From: Streptomyces sp. SirexAA-E
GTDB taxonomy: Bacteria > Actinomycetota > Actinomycetes > Streptomycetales > Streptomycetaceae
Assembly (NCBI RefSeq): GCF_000177195.2
Contig: NC_015953.1
Span: 1,550,001 to 1,614,000, forward strand
Direction: 5' to 3'
Length of the DNA stretch: 64,000 bases
Shown: positions 16,276-25,333 of the stretch, in pieces
How positions within the stretch are numbered: the first letter of the stretch is position 1
Layout: each line of letters begins with the position of its first letter
The notes under the pieces: model-generated
What the model was told of the DNA's origin: nothing
The model's database searches: none
What the model saw: the letters and a program-made list of their open reading frames with translations, nothing else
Program-made: the position numbers and the translations under genes

Positions 16276-17553
16276 TCAGCCGCGCAGTGCGGTGAGCGCA
16301 CCCACGGGATCGGTGTCGGGTGCGGCACGGGGCCACCAGTCGTCCTCGCCCCGGTCCGATTCGTAGCCGTACCACCGGCCGTCGTGGCCGAAGCGGAGCT
16401 GGAGGGTGCCGCTGGGGTCGGTCAGGCGGTTGCGCCAGGGCTGGAACCGCGGGAAGTCGGCGGCCGCGAGGGCGGGACGGGCCCGGTCGAACGGTCCGGC
16501 CGGCGGGTCCCACGCGTTCTCCAGGACTTCCAGGCCCAGGGCGCCACCCTGCCGCCAGGCGGCGACGGCCCGGGCCAGGTCGGTGGTGTTGCGGCCGGTG
16601 GCGAAGGCGAGCTCGCGGTAGAGCGCCCGGGTGGTGGCGGTGAGCCCGGCGGTGGGGCGGGAGGCGGCGATGCGTACGGCGTCCTGCCAGACGCTGAGCC
16701 CGGAGAGCGGGTCCTCGCCCGTGGTCAGGAGCGCGTGGGCGCGGGCCGCGGCGTCCGTGGCGAGGTGGTCCAGCCCGAGCGGGTCGCGGGCGCCGGGCAG
16801 CTCCGGGTAGGCCGGTGGCCCGCCGGGGTGCGGGGGCACGGGCAGGGGCGCGGGGAGCGGCGGCAGGAACCGGCCGGCCAAGGCGTCGCCGGCCGCCACC
16901 GACGGGACGGAGGGTGCGGCGGGCCGTTCCCGGGCGGAGTGTTCCGCGTTGCGGCGGCCGAGCTCGTCGAGGAGCTCGCGCTCCCCACGGCCGCGCATCA
17001 GCAGCAGGACGAACGGGTCGCTGTCCAGCAGCCGTGCCGTCTGGAAGCAGAGCGCCGCCACGTGCTTGCAGGGCCATCCGCGGTCCGGGCAGGAGCAGTC
17101 GGGGTCCAGGTCCCCGGCGGCGGGCAGCAGCCTGATACCTGTCTCCCCCGCCGTGTCGACCAGGGAGTGCGGCATCTCCTTGTCCAGCAGCGCGGACAGG
17201 TGCCCGGGCCGCGCCGCGACGGCGTCCAGGAAGGTGTCCCAGTCGGACGCCGAGAACGTACGCAGCCTCAGCTCCGCGCGGTACGGGCGGGGGCGGCTGC
17301 CGTGGACGTAGGCGATGACCCGGCCGGGGGTCACGGTGATCGCGGCGACGTGGCCGCCGTCGGCGTACACACGGCCGCGTGCGAGGCGCCCCTCGTCCAT
17401 GGACAGGGTCTCCAGCGCGTCCACCCAGGCCCGTCCCCACCAGCTCTCCGCGAAGGGGGCCCGGACGTCGGCGGTACGGGCGGGTACCGCTTCGAAGGTG
17501 CGCCGCAGGTCGTCGGGGCCGGGCCGGGCGGCCGGGCTCGCGGCGGGGCTCAT
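16276..17553 (-). CDS. SWIM zinc-finger protein
   Basis: 425 residues. FAESWWGRAWVDALETLSMDEGRLARGRVYADGGHV is the conserved N-terminus of bacterial SWIM proteins. The zinc motif C-x-C-x(n)-C-x-H appears as CSCPDRGWPCKH near residue 150, followed by VAALCFQTARLLDSDPFVLLLMRGR. SWIM domains bind nucleic acid or protein partners and are known to co-occur with SNF2 ATPases. ATG at 17553 overlaps the helicase stop as ATGA, so the two are coupled. Confidence 0.85.
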   Translation of the reverse strand: MSPAASPAARPGPDDLRRTFEAVPARTADVRAPFAESWWGRAWVDALETLSMDEGRLARGRVYADGGHVAAITVTPGRVIAYVHGSRPRPYRAELRLRTFSASDWDTFLDAVAARPGHLSALLDKEMPHSLVDTAGETGIRLLPAAGDLDPDCSCPDRGWPCKHVAALCFQTARLLDSDPFVLLLMRGRGERELLDELGRRNAEHSARERPAAPSVPSVAAGDALAGRFLPPLPAPLPVPPHPGGPPAYPELPGARDPLGLDHLATDAAARAHALLTTGEDPLSGLSVWQDAVRIAASRPTAGLTATTRALYRELAFATGRNTTDLARAVAAWRQGGALGLEVLENAWDPPAGPFDRARPALAAADFPRFQPWRNRLTDPSGTLQLRFGHDGRWYGYESDRGEDDWWPRAAPDTDPVGALTALRG

Positions 17554-20489
17554 GACGCCCTCCGCAGCGAGACGAGGTCGGCCAGATCGCGGTCGCTGAG
17601 CTCGGTCAGGGCGGCCTCGCCGGAGCCGAGCACGGCGTCGGCGAGGGCCCGCTTGGACCGGAGCAGCTCGCTGATCCGGTCCTCCACCGTGCCTTCGGCG
17701 ATCAGCCGGTGCACCTGTACGGGCTGTGTCTGACCGATGCGGTACGCCCGGTCGGTGGCCTGCTCCTCGACCGCCGGGTTCCACCAGCGGTCGTAGTGGA
17801 TCACATGGGCGGCGCGGGTGAGGTTGAGGCCCGTGCCCGCCGCCTTGAGGGAGAGCAGGAAGACGGGGACCTCGGCGGACTGGAAGCGGTCGACCATCCT
17901 CTCCCGCTCGGCCACCGGGGTGCCGCCGTGCAGCAGCTGGGAGGGGATGGCGCGGGAGGCGAGGTGGGCGGAGAGCAGACGGGCCATGGAGACGTACTGG
18001 GTGAAGATCAGGACGGAGCCGTCCTCGGCGAGGATCGTGTCGAGCAGCTCGTCGAGCAGGGCGAGCTTGCCGGAGCGGCCCGCGAGTCGGGTCGGTTCCT
18101 CCTTCAGGTACTGCGCGGGGTGGTTGCAGATCTGCTTGAGCGAGCCGAGCAGCTTCATGATCAGGCCGCGGCGGGCGATGCCCTCGGCGCTCTCGATGAA
18201 GGTCATCGTCTCGCGCACGGCCGCCTCGTAGAGCGTGGCCTGTTCGCGGGTGAGGAAGACGGGGTGGTCGGTCTCCGTCTTCGGCGGCAGCTCGGGGGCG
18301 ATCCCCGGGTCCGACTTCTTGCGGCGCAGCAGGAAGGGGCGCACGAGCCGGGAGAGCCGCTCCACCGCTTCGTCGTTGCCCAGCCCGGCGGCGGTGCCGG
18401 TGTTCTCCACGATCCGGGCGTGCCTGGCCCGGAATGCCTTCAGCGGGCCGAGCAGTCCGGGGGTGGTCCAGTCGAGGAGGGCCCAGAGCTCGGAGAGGTT
18501 GTTCTCGACCGGGGTGCCGGTCAGCGCGACCCGGGCCGGCGCCGGGATGGTGCGCAGTGCCCGGGCCGTGGAGGAGTGCGGGTTCTTCACGTGCTGCGCC
18601 TCGTCGGCCACGACCAGGCCCCAGGTGTGCCCGGCGAGCCGCTCGGCGCTGGAGCGCATCGTGCCGTACGTCGTGAGGACGAAGCCGGGGCCCGCGCCGG
18701 ACAGGTCCCGGTCGGTGCCGTGGAAGCGGCTTACGGGGACGCCGGGCGCGAAGCGGTTGATCTCGCGGTGCCAGTTGCCGAGGAGCGAGGCGGGGCAGAC
18801 GACCAGGGTGGGGGCCGGGTGCGCGCGGTGCAGGTGGAGCGCGATGACGGTGATGGTCTTGCCCAGGCCCATGTCGTCGGCGAGGCAGCCGCCCAGGCCG
18901 AGCGAGGTCATCCGGTCCAGCCAGGCCAGGCCGCGCAGTTGGTAGTCGCGGAGGGTGGCGTCGAGGCCGGGCGGCGGTGGGAGGGTGGCGTCCTCGTCGA
19001 GCAGGCGGGCGCGCAGCACGGCGAGCGCGCCCTCCGGGACGGCGTCGACCCGCTCGCCGTCGACCTCGGCGCTGCCCGTGAGGGCGACGGCGAGCGCGTC
19101 GACGGGGTCCAGCAGCCCGAGCTCCCGCTTGCGCGCCCTGCGGACGAGGGCGGGGTCCACCACGACCCACTGGTCGCGCAGCCGCACGATCGGGCGGTGC
19201 GCCTCGGCCAGCGAGTCCATCTCGGCCTCGGTGAGCCGGTCCTCACCGAGCGAGAGCTGCCAGTCGAACGCGAAGAGCTGCTCCGCGTCGAAGAACGAGG
19301 TCCCGTCGGTCGCCGAGCCGGGGGCGGGGCGCACGACGGCCGCGGCGGTGAGCGACCGGGCGAGCTCCCTGGGCCAGTGCACCGAGACGCCCGCGGCGGC
19401 GAGGCGCGGCCCGGCGTCCGCGATCAGCTCGTACAGCTCGTCCTCGGTCAGCGCGAGGACGTCGGGTACGGGCTGTTCCAGCAGACGCTCCAGCGGGGGC
19501 CAGACACGGGCGGCACGGCGCAGGGCGAGCACCGCGTCGATCCGGGCCCGCGGCCCGAAGGGCTCCCCCGCCGCGCCGTTCCACAGGGTGGCCGCGTCGG
19601 TGACGTACGTCGGGTCGGCCAGGCTGTGCACCTGGGTGACGGCGGCGGCCGCGTGCCGTGCGGCGGCCGGGTCCGCGCCCTCTTCCTCCTCGGGCGCCCC
19701 GGTACCGGAGCCCCCCGAGCTGTCGAAGAGCTCGTACGCGGAGAGGTCGAGCCGGAGGGAGACGCGCACCCCGGCGTCGAGCCCCGCGGCCACCTCGACG
19801 GCCCAGGCGCGGGCGCCGGACAGGTCCTGGGCCTCGCGGGCGGCGAACGGCGCGCCCATGGCGTGGGCCGCGGCCGGTGTACGGGGCAGGGTGTCGGCGA
19901 CCGCGTCCAGGAACGCGCCGAGCAGTGCCCGGGGCTCGGGGAGCCGCAGGGGCGTGCCGTCAAGGGGAACGGCGTGGCCTTCCGGAGGCATCGCGGCGGC
20001 GATCGCCCGCAGATGGGCGATGTCCTCCGCGTCACGCGGGCCGGCCCGCCACGCGTCGCGGTCCTCGGCCGTGAGCCCGGGCAGCAGCCGGCCCCGGGCC
20101 ACCAGGGTGAGGGCGTGCAGTGCGGCGGCCCCCCAGGCGCGCGTGGCGGGGTGGGCCGAGGCCCGGTGCCGGGCGTCCGCGAGCAGCGGCAGGGCGTCGG
20201 GGACGGGCATCAGCAGCGCGGGAACCGTGCGCCGGCGGGCCCCGTCCGCGCCGTGCCGGGCCACGACGGTCAGCTCGGTGACCGAGGGGGTGGCCCCGTC
20301 GGCGTCGGGGGACGTGCCGCCGCCGAACGGCTCGTCCGCGAACGCGCCTCCGTCGCCGCCCGTGAAGTCGGCCCCGCCCTCGGGATCCCAGAAGGCGATC
20401 CGGCCGTCCCGGGGCAGCGGTGCCGGAAGGAACACCGCGGCGCACCGCAGCAACCGGTCCGCCGCCTCGCCCCGTACCCGCCGCGCCAT
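17550..20489 (-). CDS. SNF2-family DEAD/DEAH-box helicase
   Basis: 979 residues. The N-terminal half is a low-conservation region. The C-terminal half holds the SNF2 ATPase: ADDMGLGKTITVIALHL (motif I), DEAQHVKNP (motif II), LTGTPVENNLSELW (III), and the helicase C-domain with VLIFTQYVSMARLL, LLSLKAAGTGLNLTRA and DRWWNPAVEEQATDRAYRIGQ (motifs IV-VI). It is expected to translocate on double-stranded DNA. ATG at 20489 is chosen because GGAGGGG precedes it at proper spacing. It forms an operon with the SWIM gene; the slipin lies upstream on the same strand. Confidence 0.92.
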   Translation of the reverse strand: MARRVRGEAADRLLRCAAVFLPAPLPRDGRIAFWDPEGGADFTGGDGGAFADEPFGGGTSPDADGATPSVTELTVVARHGADGARRRTVPALLMPVPDALPLLADARHRASAHPATRAWGAAALHALTLVARGRLLPGLTAEDRDAWRAGPRDAEDIAHLRAIAAAMPPEGHAVPLDGTPLRLPEPRALLGAFLDAVADTLPRTPAAAHAMGAPFAAREAQDLSGARAWAVEVAAGLDAGVRVSLRLDLSAYELFDSSGGSGTGAPEEEEGADPAAARHAAAAVTQVHSLADPTYVTDAATLWNGAAGEPFGPRARIDAVLALRRAARVWPPLERLLEQPVPDVLALTEDELYELIADAGPRLAAAGVSVHWPRELARSLTAAAVVRPAPGSATDGTSFFDAEQLFAFDWQLSLGEDRLTEAEMDSLAEAHRPIVRLRDQWVVVDPALVRRARKRELGLLDPVDALAVALTGSAEVDGERVDAVPEGALAVLRARLLDEDATLPPPPGLDATLRDYQLRGLAWLDRMTSLGLGGCLADDMGLGKTITVIALHLHRAHPAPTLVVCPASLLGNWHREINRFAPGVPVSRFHGTDRDLSGAGPGFVLTTYGTMRSSAERLAGHTWGLVVADEAQHVKNPHSSTARALRTIPAPARVALTGTPVENNLSELWALLDWTTPGLLGPLKAFRARHARIVENTGTAAGLGNDEAVERLSRLVRPFLLRRKKSDPGIAPELPPKTETDHPVFLTREQATLYEAAVRETMTFIESAEGIARRGLIMKLLGSLKQICNHPAQYLKEEPTRLAGRSGKLALLDELLDTILAEDGSVLIFTQYVSMARLLSAHLASRAIPSQLLHGGTPVAERERMVDRFQSAEVPVFLLSLKAAGTGLNLTRAAHVIHYDRWWNPAVEEQATDRAYRIGQTQPVQVHRLIAEGTVEDRISELLRSKRALADAVLGSGEAALTELSDRDLADLVSLRRAS

Positions 20490-20598
20490 GCCCACCGCCC
20501 CTCCCGGCCTCGGTCCCGTGTCCGTGTTCTCCCTGCTCCGGCGAGTCTAGGCGGGTGGTCTGACAACGCCCGCCCCGGCGGTGTCCTCGGCCCGGGGC

Positions 20599-20639
20599 GG
20601 GCGGTGCGGGGCGCGGCCGGGGCGGTGCGGGGCGCGGCC
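20599..20639. repeat. Two exact 20-bp tandem copies, 21-bp period
   Basis: The 20 bases at 20599-20618 recur exactly at 20620-20639, in the gap between the slipin stop and the helicase start. It is G/C only in practice and has no clear hairpin. Probably a slippage-derived tandem repeat without coding role. Confidence 0.7.
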
Positions 20640-20685
20640 TTTCCGAGGCCGCGAGGCCTCCGGCAGGTGCCGGGACCGGCGCCGC

Positions 20686-21831
20686 CTACTCCCGCCTCCG
20701 TCCGGATGCCCGGTCCCGGCCCGACAGCGGCTGCGACGGGGGCGCGTCCGGCTCGAACGGCGGGACCGATTCCGGCTCGAAGGGCGGCACCGCGTCGGGC
20801 TCGAACGGCGGGATGTCCCGCGCGCCCCGCTCCGGCGCGAGCGGGTCCGAGCCGGGGAGCCCCGCACCGGGAAGGTCTGCGGGCAGACCCGTCTCCGGCC
20901 GCGACGGCTCCGGCCGCCCTGCCCCGGCGGCCCCATGCGACGACGGATCCGTCGCGAGCGGGTCCCGGCCGAGCGGCGGGAGGGGCCCCGCATCGGCGGG
21001 CGGCGCATCCGGCTCCGGGCCGTCCTCCACAGGCGTCCGCACCGGTGTCCCTTCCCGCCCCGCCTCCTGCTGCCCCGGTCGACCCTGCGCGCGCTCCAGG
21101 AAGCGGAGCAGCTCGACGGGGAACGGCAGCACCAGCGTGGAGTTCTTCTCGGCCGCCACGGCGACCATCGTCTGCAGCAGCCGCAGTTGCAGCGCCGCGG
21201 GCTGCCTGGACATCTGCTGGGCCGCCTCGGACAGCTTCTTCGACGCCTGGAGCTCCGCGTCGGCGTTGATCACCCTGGCGCGGCGCTCCCGGTCGGCCTC
21301 GGCCTGCCGGGCCATGGAGCGTTTCATGGTCTCGGGCAGCGACACGTCCTTGATCTCCACCCGGTCGATCTGCACACCCCAGCCGACCGCCGGGCTGTCG
21401 ATCATCAGCTCCAGACCCTCGTTGAGCTTCTCGCGGTTCGAGAGCAGGTCGTCGAGATCGCTCTTGCCGATGATCGACCGCAGCGACGTCTGCGCCATCT
21501 GCGAGACGGCGAACCGGTAGTCCTCGACCTGGATCACCGCGCTCGCCGCGTCCACGACCTTGAAGTAGATGACCGCGTCCACCCGGACCGTCACGTTGTC
21601 GCGGGTGATCCCGTCCTGAGCGGGCACCGGCATCGTCACGATCTGCATGTTCACCTTGTGGAGCCGGTCCACGACCGGGATGATCATGGTGAAACCGGGG
21701 TCCCGCACCCGGTCGTGCAGCCGGCCCAGCCGGAGCACCACCCCTCGTTCGTACTGTTTGACCACGCGCGCCGCGGCCAGCGTGTAGAAGACGATCACCG
21801 CGACCACGGCGATCAGCAGGCCCTCGACCAT
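20686..21831 (-). CDS. Slipin (SPFH/Band 7) membrane protein with Pro-rich tail
   Basis: 381 residues. One N-terminal membrane helix (MVEGLLIAVVAVIVFYTLAAARVV), then the SPFH domain (YERGVVLRLGRLHDRVRDPGFTMIIPVVDRLHKVNMQ, FKVVDAASAVIQVEDY), and an Ala/Glu-rich coil. The last ~120 residues are a disordered Pro/Asp/Glu tail not typical of slipins, containing three PPFEP units. Slipins form oligomers in lipid microdomains. No NfeD partner gene adjoins it, although slipins often have one. ATG 21831 or GTG 21834 could start it. Confidence 0.85.
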   Translation of the reverse strand: MVEGLLIAVVAVIVFYTLAAARVVKQYERGVVLRLGRLHDRVRDPGFTMIIPVVDRLHKVNMQIVTMPVPAQDGITRDNVTVRVDAVIYFKVVDAASAVIQVEDYRFAVSQMAQTSLRSIIGKSDLDDLLSNREKLNEGLELMIDSPAVGWGVQIDRVEIKDVSLPETMKRSMARQAEADRERRARVINADAELQASKKLSEAAQQMSRQPAALQLRLLQTMVAVAAEKNSTLVLPFPVELLRFLERAQGRPGQQEAGREGTPVRTPVEDGPEPDAPPADAGPLPPLGRDPLATDPSSHGAAGAGRPEPSRPETGLPADLPGAGLPGSDPLAPERGARDIPPFEPDAVPPFEPESVPPFEPDAPPSQPLSGRDRASGRRRE

Positions 21832-22053
21832 CACGGCCCCCTGCTCCCGGGCATCTCGTTCCGCACCCGTTCATCTCGGCCTATTAACACGATATGCCCG
21901 GTATGTGCATGCGTCGAACCCCTGTCCGGGTGCCGGTGTTCCCGGCCGGCCGCGCACCGGATGCCGGGAGCACGGGGAGGGGGCAGGGTGGCCAGCGCCA
22001 GCACGTCCCTGTGACGTACCGATGAGCCGGACGAGCAGACGAGGACCCCGCCC

Positions 22054-22416
22054 ATGTCCGTCACCGCGACCGCCACCGCCTCCAGCCGCCGGCGCAGCAC
22101 CGGCCTCGCCGCAGGTACGGCCCTGCTCACCCTCGCCCTCGCCGGCTGCTCCGGACTCGGCCGCACCGCGGTGGGGCCGGTCACCTACACCACCGAACGC
22201 GACCGGACGGTGAGCACGAACAGCCCGTCCGTGAAGGGCTGTCACAAGATGGACTCGGCGGGCGCGAACGAGGTCGAGAACGGCACGCTGATCGACATGA
22301 TCCTCTACCGCACCCCCGACTGCACCGGCGGCGAGACCATCTACATCCCCACCACCGTCACGGACGTCAAGGCGCCGCCCAGCGGGCCGTGGCTCAGCTA
22401 CCGCTTCGTCCACTGA
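22054..22416 (+). CDS. Small secreted lipoprotein, unknown function
   Basis: 120 residues. A twin-arginine-like basic start (SSRRRSTG), hydrophobic segment LAAGTALLTLALAGC and lipobox L-A-G-C place the lipidated Cys at about residue 32. The mature part is ~88 residues with two more Cys (GCHKMD, DCTGGE) that could pair. Not recognised. It converges on the DoxX gene, and the two coding ends overlap by 19 bp. Confidence 0.7.
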   Translation: MSVTATATASSRRRSTGLAAGTALLTLALAGCSGLGRTAVGPVTYTTERDRTVSTNSPSVKGCHKMDSAGANEVENGTLIDMILYRTPDCTGGETIYIPTTVTDVKAPPSGPWLSYRFVH

Positions 22417-22961
22417 CCGGCGTCCCCACGTCCCCGGCGGCGCAGCGGTGCGGACAGCCGGGCGGTGCCCTCCCGCCCGTCCCGGGCGATCAGGACGGCG
22501 AGGACGACGAGCAGCGCCGGCATGACCGCGTTCACAGGTTCGAGCAGGGTCAGCCGCACGATCGCCGCACCGGCCCCCGGTCCCACCAGGGCCGTCGCGG
22601 CGAGACCGGCGAGCGGAGGGACGAGCAGGCCCACGGCTCCGGCCATCTCCAGGCCGCCGATCACGTACATCGCGCCACCGCCCCGGCCCATCCGCGCGAA
22701 GGACCGCACCGCGGACTCGTGGGCGCCGAGCTTCGCCACCGCGCCGACCCCGAGGAACAGGGCGAGGACCACACGGCTCACGGTCAGCGCGACGGCGAGG
22801 GGCGGCGGCGGTCGGGGGTGGACGGAGCGCGGCGGGCGGCGGTTCCGGGCAGGGCGGTCTCCTCGCACGGCATCGGGATGCCGTGTGTCGCGGCGGGGCG
22901 AGGCCACGTCGCCCGTGTGGCGCCTCCGGAGGGGTAGACCCCGCCGAGGCACGGAACTCAT
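22398..22961 (-). CDS. DoxX-like membrane protein
   Basis: 187 residues as given. Four hydrophobic helices start at LAVALTVSRVVLALFLGVGAVAKL, followed by GGAMYVIGGLEMAGAVGLLVPPLAGLAA, the DoxX-like pattern. The N-terminal ~55 residues are Arg/Pro-rich and poorly conserved in appearance; GTG codons at 22907 and 22868 are alternative starts. ATG at 22961 has GAGG just upstream, though close. Some DoxX relatives work in redox or thiosulfate metabolism, but nothing here points to a substrate. Confidence 0.65.
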   Translation of the reverse strand: MSSVPRRGLPLRRRHTGDVASPRRDTRHPDAVRGDRPARNRRPPRSVHPRPPPPLAVALTVSRVVLALFLGVGAVAKLGAHESAVRSFARMGRGGGAMYVIGGLEMAGAVGLLVPPLAGLAATALVGPGAGAAIVRLTLLEPVNAVMPALLVVLAVLIARDGREGTARLSAPLRRRGRGDAGQWTKR

Positions 22962-23009
22962 CCCACCTCGGAGCCCGAACTCAGCTTCCCCTGGAGCCCC
23001 TTGACGCCC

Positions 23010-23714
23010 TCAGGCGTGCCGGGGGCGGACCAGCGCCCATATGCCGTCGTCGGTGAGATACCGGTCCAGCGCGAGCCCGGCCTCCGCCGCATATGCCTCG
23101 AACCGCTCGGGGGAGAGCGGGCGCGACCGGAACGTCTGGGTCCACCGGGCGTCCTCGAAGTCGTACTCGGCACGCACCTCGTCGACCCCGTCGCCGACCG
23201 GGTGCGCCGAGACGATACGGATGGTGCAGCCCGCGGCCTCGTCCCGGCGTTCCCGCGGCAGGTCGGCGTGGTAGTCCGCGCCCTCGCGCTGGATGAGCAC
23301 CACGCCGTCGTCCTTGACGTATCTCCGGCAGGTCCTCAACAGCCCCTCCCTGACGCCGTGGTCGGCCGTGTGCACCAGGAAGGAGCCGAGCACGACCGCG
23401 TCGAACCTCTCCTCGCCGAGGTCCAGCGACTCGATGGGGCTCCGCACCGTCCGCGCGCCACGCACTCGCTCCAGCATCTCCCGCGACTCGTCGACCGCGG
23501 TGACCTCGAAGCCCCGCTCGACCAGCGGATGGGTCACCCGGCCCGCCCCGCAGCCGAGTTCGAGCAGGCTCGCCCCCGCGGGCACCGCGCTCCCGATCAC
23601 GTCCGGTTCGGATCCCGGGGACAACCGCGCGTACAACTCGACCGCGCAGCCGTCCGGTGTGATGGGGCCCGGGCCCTGTCCCGCGTGGCCTTCCCTCACC
23701 AGATTCGCGTCCAT
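23010..23714 (-). CDS. Class I SAM-dependent methyltransferase
   Basis: 234 residues. The SAM-binding core is clear: SLLELGCGAGRVTHPLVERGFEVTAVDESREMLERV (motif I and acidic residue at strand 2 end), RFDAVVLGSFLVHTAD (motif II), and the KDDGVVLIQREGADYH post-motif. The C-terminal half (RSRPLSPERFEAYAAEAGL) is like small-molecule methyltransferases. Target unknown. It stands alone between the DoxX gene and the ADP-ribosylglycohydrolase on the same strand. Confidence 0.85.
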   Translation of the reverse strand: MDANLVREGHAGQGPGPITPDGCAVELYARLSPGSEPDVIGSAVPAGASLLELGCGAGRVTHPLVERGFEVTAVDESREMLERVRGARTVRSPIESLDLGEERFDAVVLGSFLVHTADHGVREGLLRTCRRYVKDDGVVLIQREGADYHADLPRERRDEAAGCTIRIVSAHPVGDGVDEVRAEYDFEDARWTQTFRSRPLSPERFEAYAAEAGLALDRYLTDDGIWALVRPRHA

Positions 23715-23763
23715 ACCCGCGCAACGTGCGGCGGCGTGGCGTCGTTCCCGTGGCGAGTGGGGG

Positions 23764-24912
23764 TCAGCACTCCGGGTAACGGCCCTCGGGCCACCGCACC
23801 GGCTGCCCGAACTCCGTGCACAGGTCGTCCGCGAGTTCGGCGATCACGGCGCGGCCTTCGGTCGCCGCCAGCCAGGACGCGGGCAGTGCCACGTCCCCGT
23901 GGTGGGCGCCGAGCAGGTTGCCGCAGACACTGCCGGTGGAGTCGCTGTCGCCCGAGTGGTTGACGGAGAGCAGCAGCGCCTCGCCGACGTCGTCGGGGCC
24001 CGGCAGCACGAGGGCGCAGTACACGGCGATGGCGAGGGCCTCCTCCGCGACCCAGCCCGCACCCAGGCTCTCCACGTGTTCGGCGGACGGCCGGCCCGGC
24101 ACCGCCAGGTCGACCGCCGCGCGCAGGGCGGCCGTGGTCTCCTCGTGGCCTCGGTGACGGGCGAGCAGGTCCATGGCGCGCAGCACGGCGCCGGCAGGCG
24201 AGTCGCCCTCCAGGAGATGGGTGACGATCGCGGCGAACGCCCCCGCCGCATAGCCGCCGGTGGGATGGCCGTGGGTGATCCGCGCGCATCGGGCGGCCAG
24301 CTCGAAGGCCCTCGGCGCGTCCGCGCCCACCAGTCCGAACGGCGCCGACCGCATGACGGTGCCGCAGCCCTTGGACTGCGGATTGACGGGTCCCGGGAGT
24401 GCCAGCGGCGTGCCGGGCTCGGGGGTGTGCCCGGCGGCGAGGCCGGTCAGGCAGGCGTTGCCGGGGGCGCGGCGCGCGTACAGCCAGGGGTGCTGCCTGA
24501 GCGTGCCGGTGCGTACGGAGTCGTCGCCGCCCCGGGCCGGCGGGGCGGGGTGGTTCTGGGTGTCCAGCCAGCGCCGGTACGCGTTGCGGACGAGGGCGTA
24601 CTCGGAGCCCGCCGTGCCGGTTGCCCTGGTCCGGGCGTGGGCCCTGATGAGGCCCTCGGCCGTGAAGAGCGTCATCTGGGTGTCGTCCGTGATCCGTCCG
24701 ACGACACCGTCCGGGTCCGCCGTCAGTCCGCGTACGCCCTGGTCGCCGTGGGCGCGGCGGATGCCGTCCAGGGAGAGGAACTCCACCGGGTTGCCGAGGG
24801 CGTCGCCGACGGCTCCGCCCAGCAGTGCCCCCCGTACCCTGGCCCGCCGGGCGACCGCGTCGCCCCACGGCGCCCGCCGCGGTATCGCGCTCCCGTTCGG
24901 TGTGCTGTGCAC
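23764..24912 (-). CDS. ADP-ribosylglycohydrolase family protein
   Basis: 382 residues. GALLGGAVGDALGNPVEF, GRITDDTQMTLFTAEGL and the C-terminal NHSGDSDSTGSVCGNLLGA provide the two metal-binding clusters of the DraG/ARH fold. The enzyme removes ADP-ribose from proteins or small molecules. GTG at 24912 (VHSTPNG) is chosen because GGGGGAG precedes it by 6 bases; the frame runs 48 bp further up. No ADP-ribosyltransferase is adjacent, so the substrate is open. Confidence 0.87.
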   Translation of the reverse strand: MHSTPNGSAIPRRAPWGDAVARRARVRGALLGGAVGDALGNPVEFLSLDGIRRAHGDQGVRGLTADPDGVVGRITDDTQMTLFTAEGLIRAHARTRATGTAGSEYALVRNAYRRWLDTQNHPAPPARGGDDSVRTGTLRQHPWLYARRAPGNACLTGLAAGHTPEPGTPLALPGPVNPQSKGCGTVMRSAPFGLVGADAPRAFELAARCARITHGHPTGGYAAGAFAAIVTHLLEGDSPAGAVLRAMDLLARHRGHEETTAALRAAVDLAVPGRPSAEHVESLGAGWVAEEALAIAVYCALVLPGPDDVGEALLLSVNHSGDSDSTGSVCGNLLGAHHGDVALPASWLAATEGRAVIAELADDLCTEFGQPVRWPEGRYPEC

Positions 24913-24986
24913 AGCCCGCTCCCCCTCGTCCGTTCCCGCACCGGTTTCCGTACACCGCACCGCGGGTTCATGATGGACGGGAGGCG

Positions 24987-25277
24987 ATGCCGATGCGTAC
25001 CGGAAATGAACCGTCCACCGCCCGCAGCCCCCTGCGGATGCGACTCTGGCTGAGTGTATGGGGTACGGCCTGGGCCGCTTTCGGGCTGACCGCGTTCCTG
25101 ATCGCGGACCGGCCGGGGTGGGCCGCCGCCTGCGGGGTGCTGCTGCTGATCACGGTGACCGACTTCTGCCTGGTCGTCCGCCGCATCCGTCAGGGCCCGC
25201 GGTACCAGCCGGGCCGGGACGTCCCTCCCTACGACCCCGAGGACCCCGGCCCGGGGCGGAAGCGACGGGGCCGCTGA
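24987..25277 (+). CDS. Small two-helix membrane protein, hypothetical
   Basis: 96 residues. Two hydrophobic helices (LSVWGTAWAAFGLTAFLIA and GWAAACGVLLLITVTDFCLVV) separated by DRPG, then a basic C-terminal tail ending RKRRGR. DUF-type streptomycete protein, not recognised further. GGGAGG lies just before; ATG at 24993 may be the true start as its spacing is better. Divergent from the ADP-ribosylglycohydrolase. Confidence 0.65.
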   Translation: MPMRTGNEPSTARSPLRMRLWLSVWGTAWAAFGLTAFLIADRPGWAAACGVLLLITVTDFCLVVRRIRQGPRYQPGRDVPPYDPEDPGPGRKRRGR

Positions 25278-25279
25278 GG

Positions 25280-25333
25280 CACGGGGCCGTTCCGGGGTCA
25301 CGGGGCTTTCCGGGTCGCGGGGCCGTGCGGGGT
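25280..25333. repeat. Three imperfect 17-19 bp GC-rich tandem repeats
   Basis: Units at 25280-25298, 25299-25315 and 25316-25333 share the pattern CxCGGGGCCGTTCCGGGGT with small changes. They fill the gap between two converging genes. No inverted symmetry is obvious, so it does not read as a classic terminator. Confidence 0.5.

Noticed and set aside
16276..20489. SWIM-SNF2 pair as part of a known anti-phage system
   Set aside because: No nuclease, methylase or other defence partner adjoins; helicase and zinc finger alone do not match a defence system I can name.
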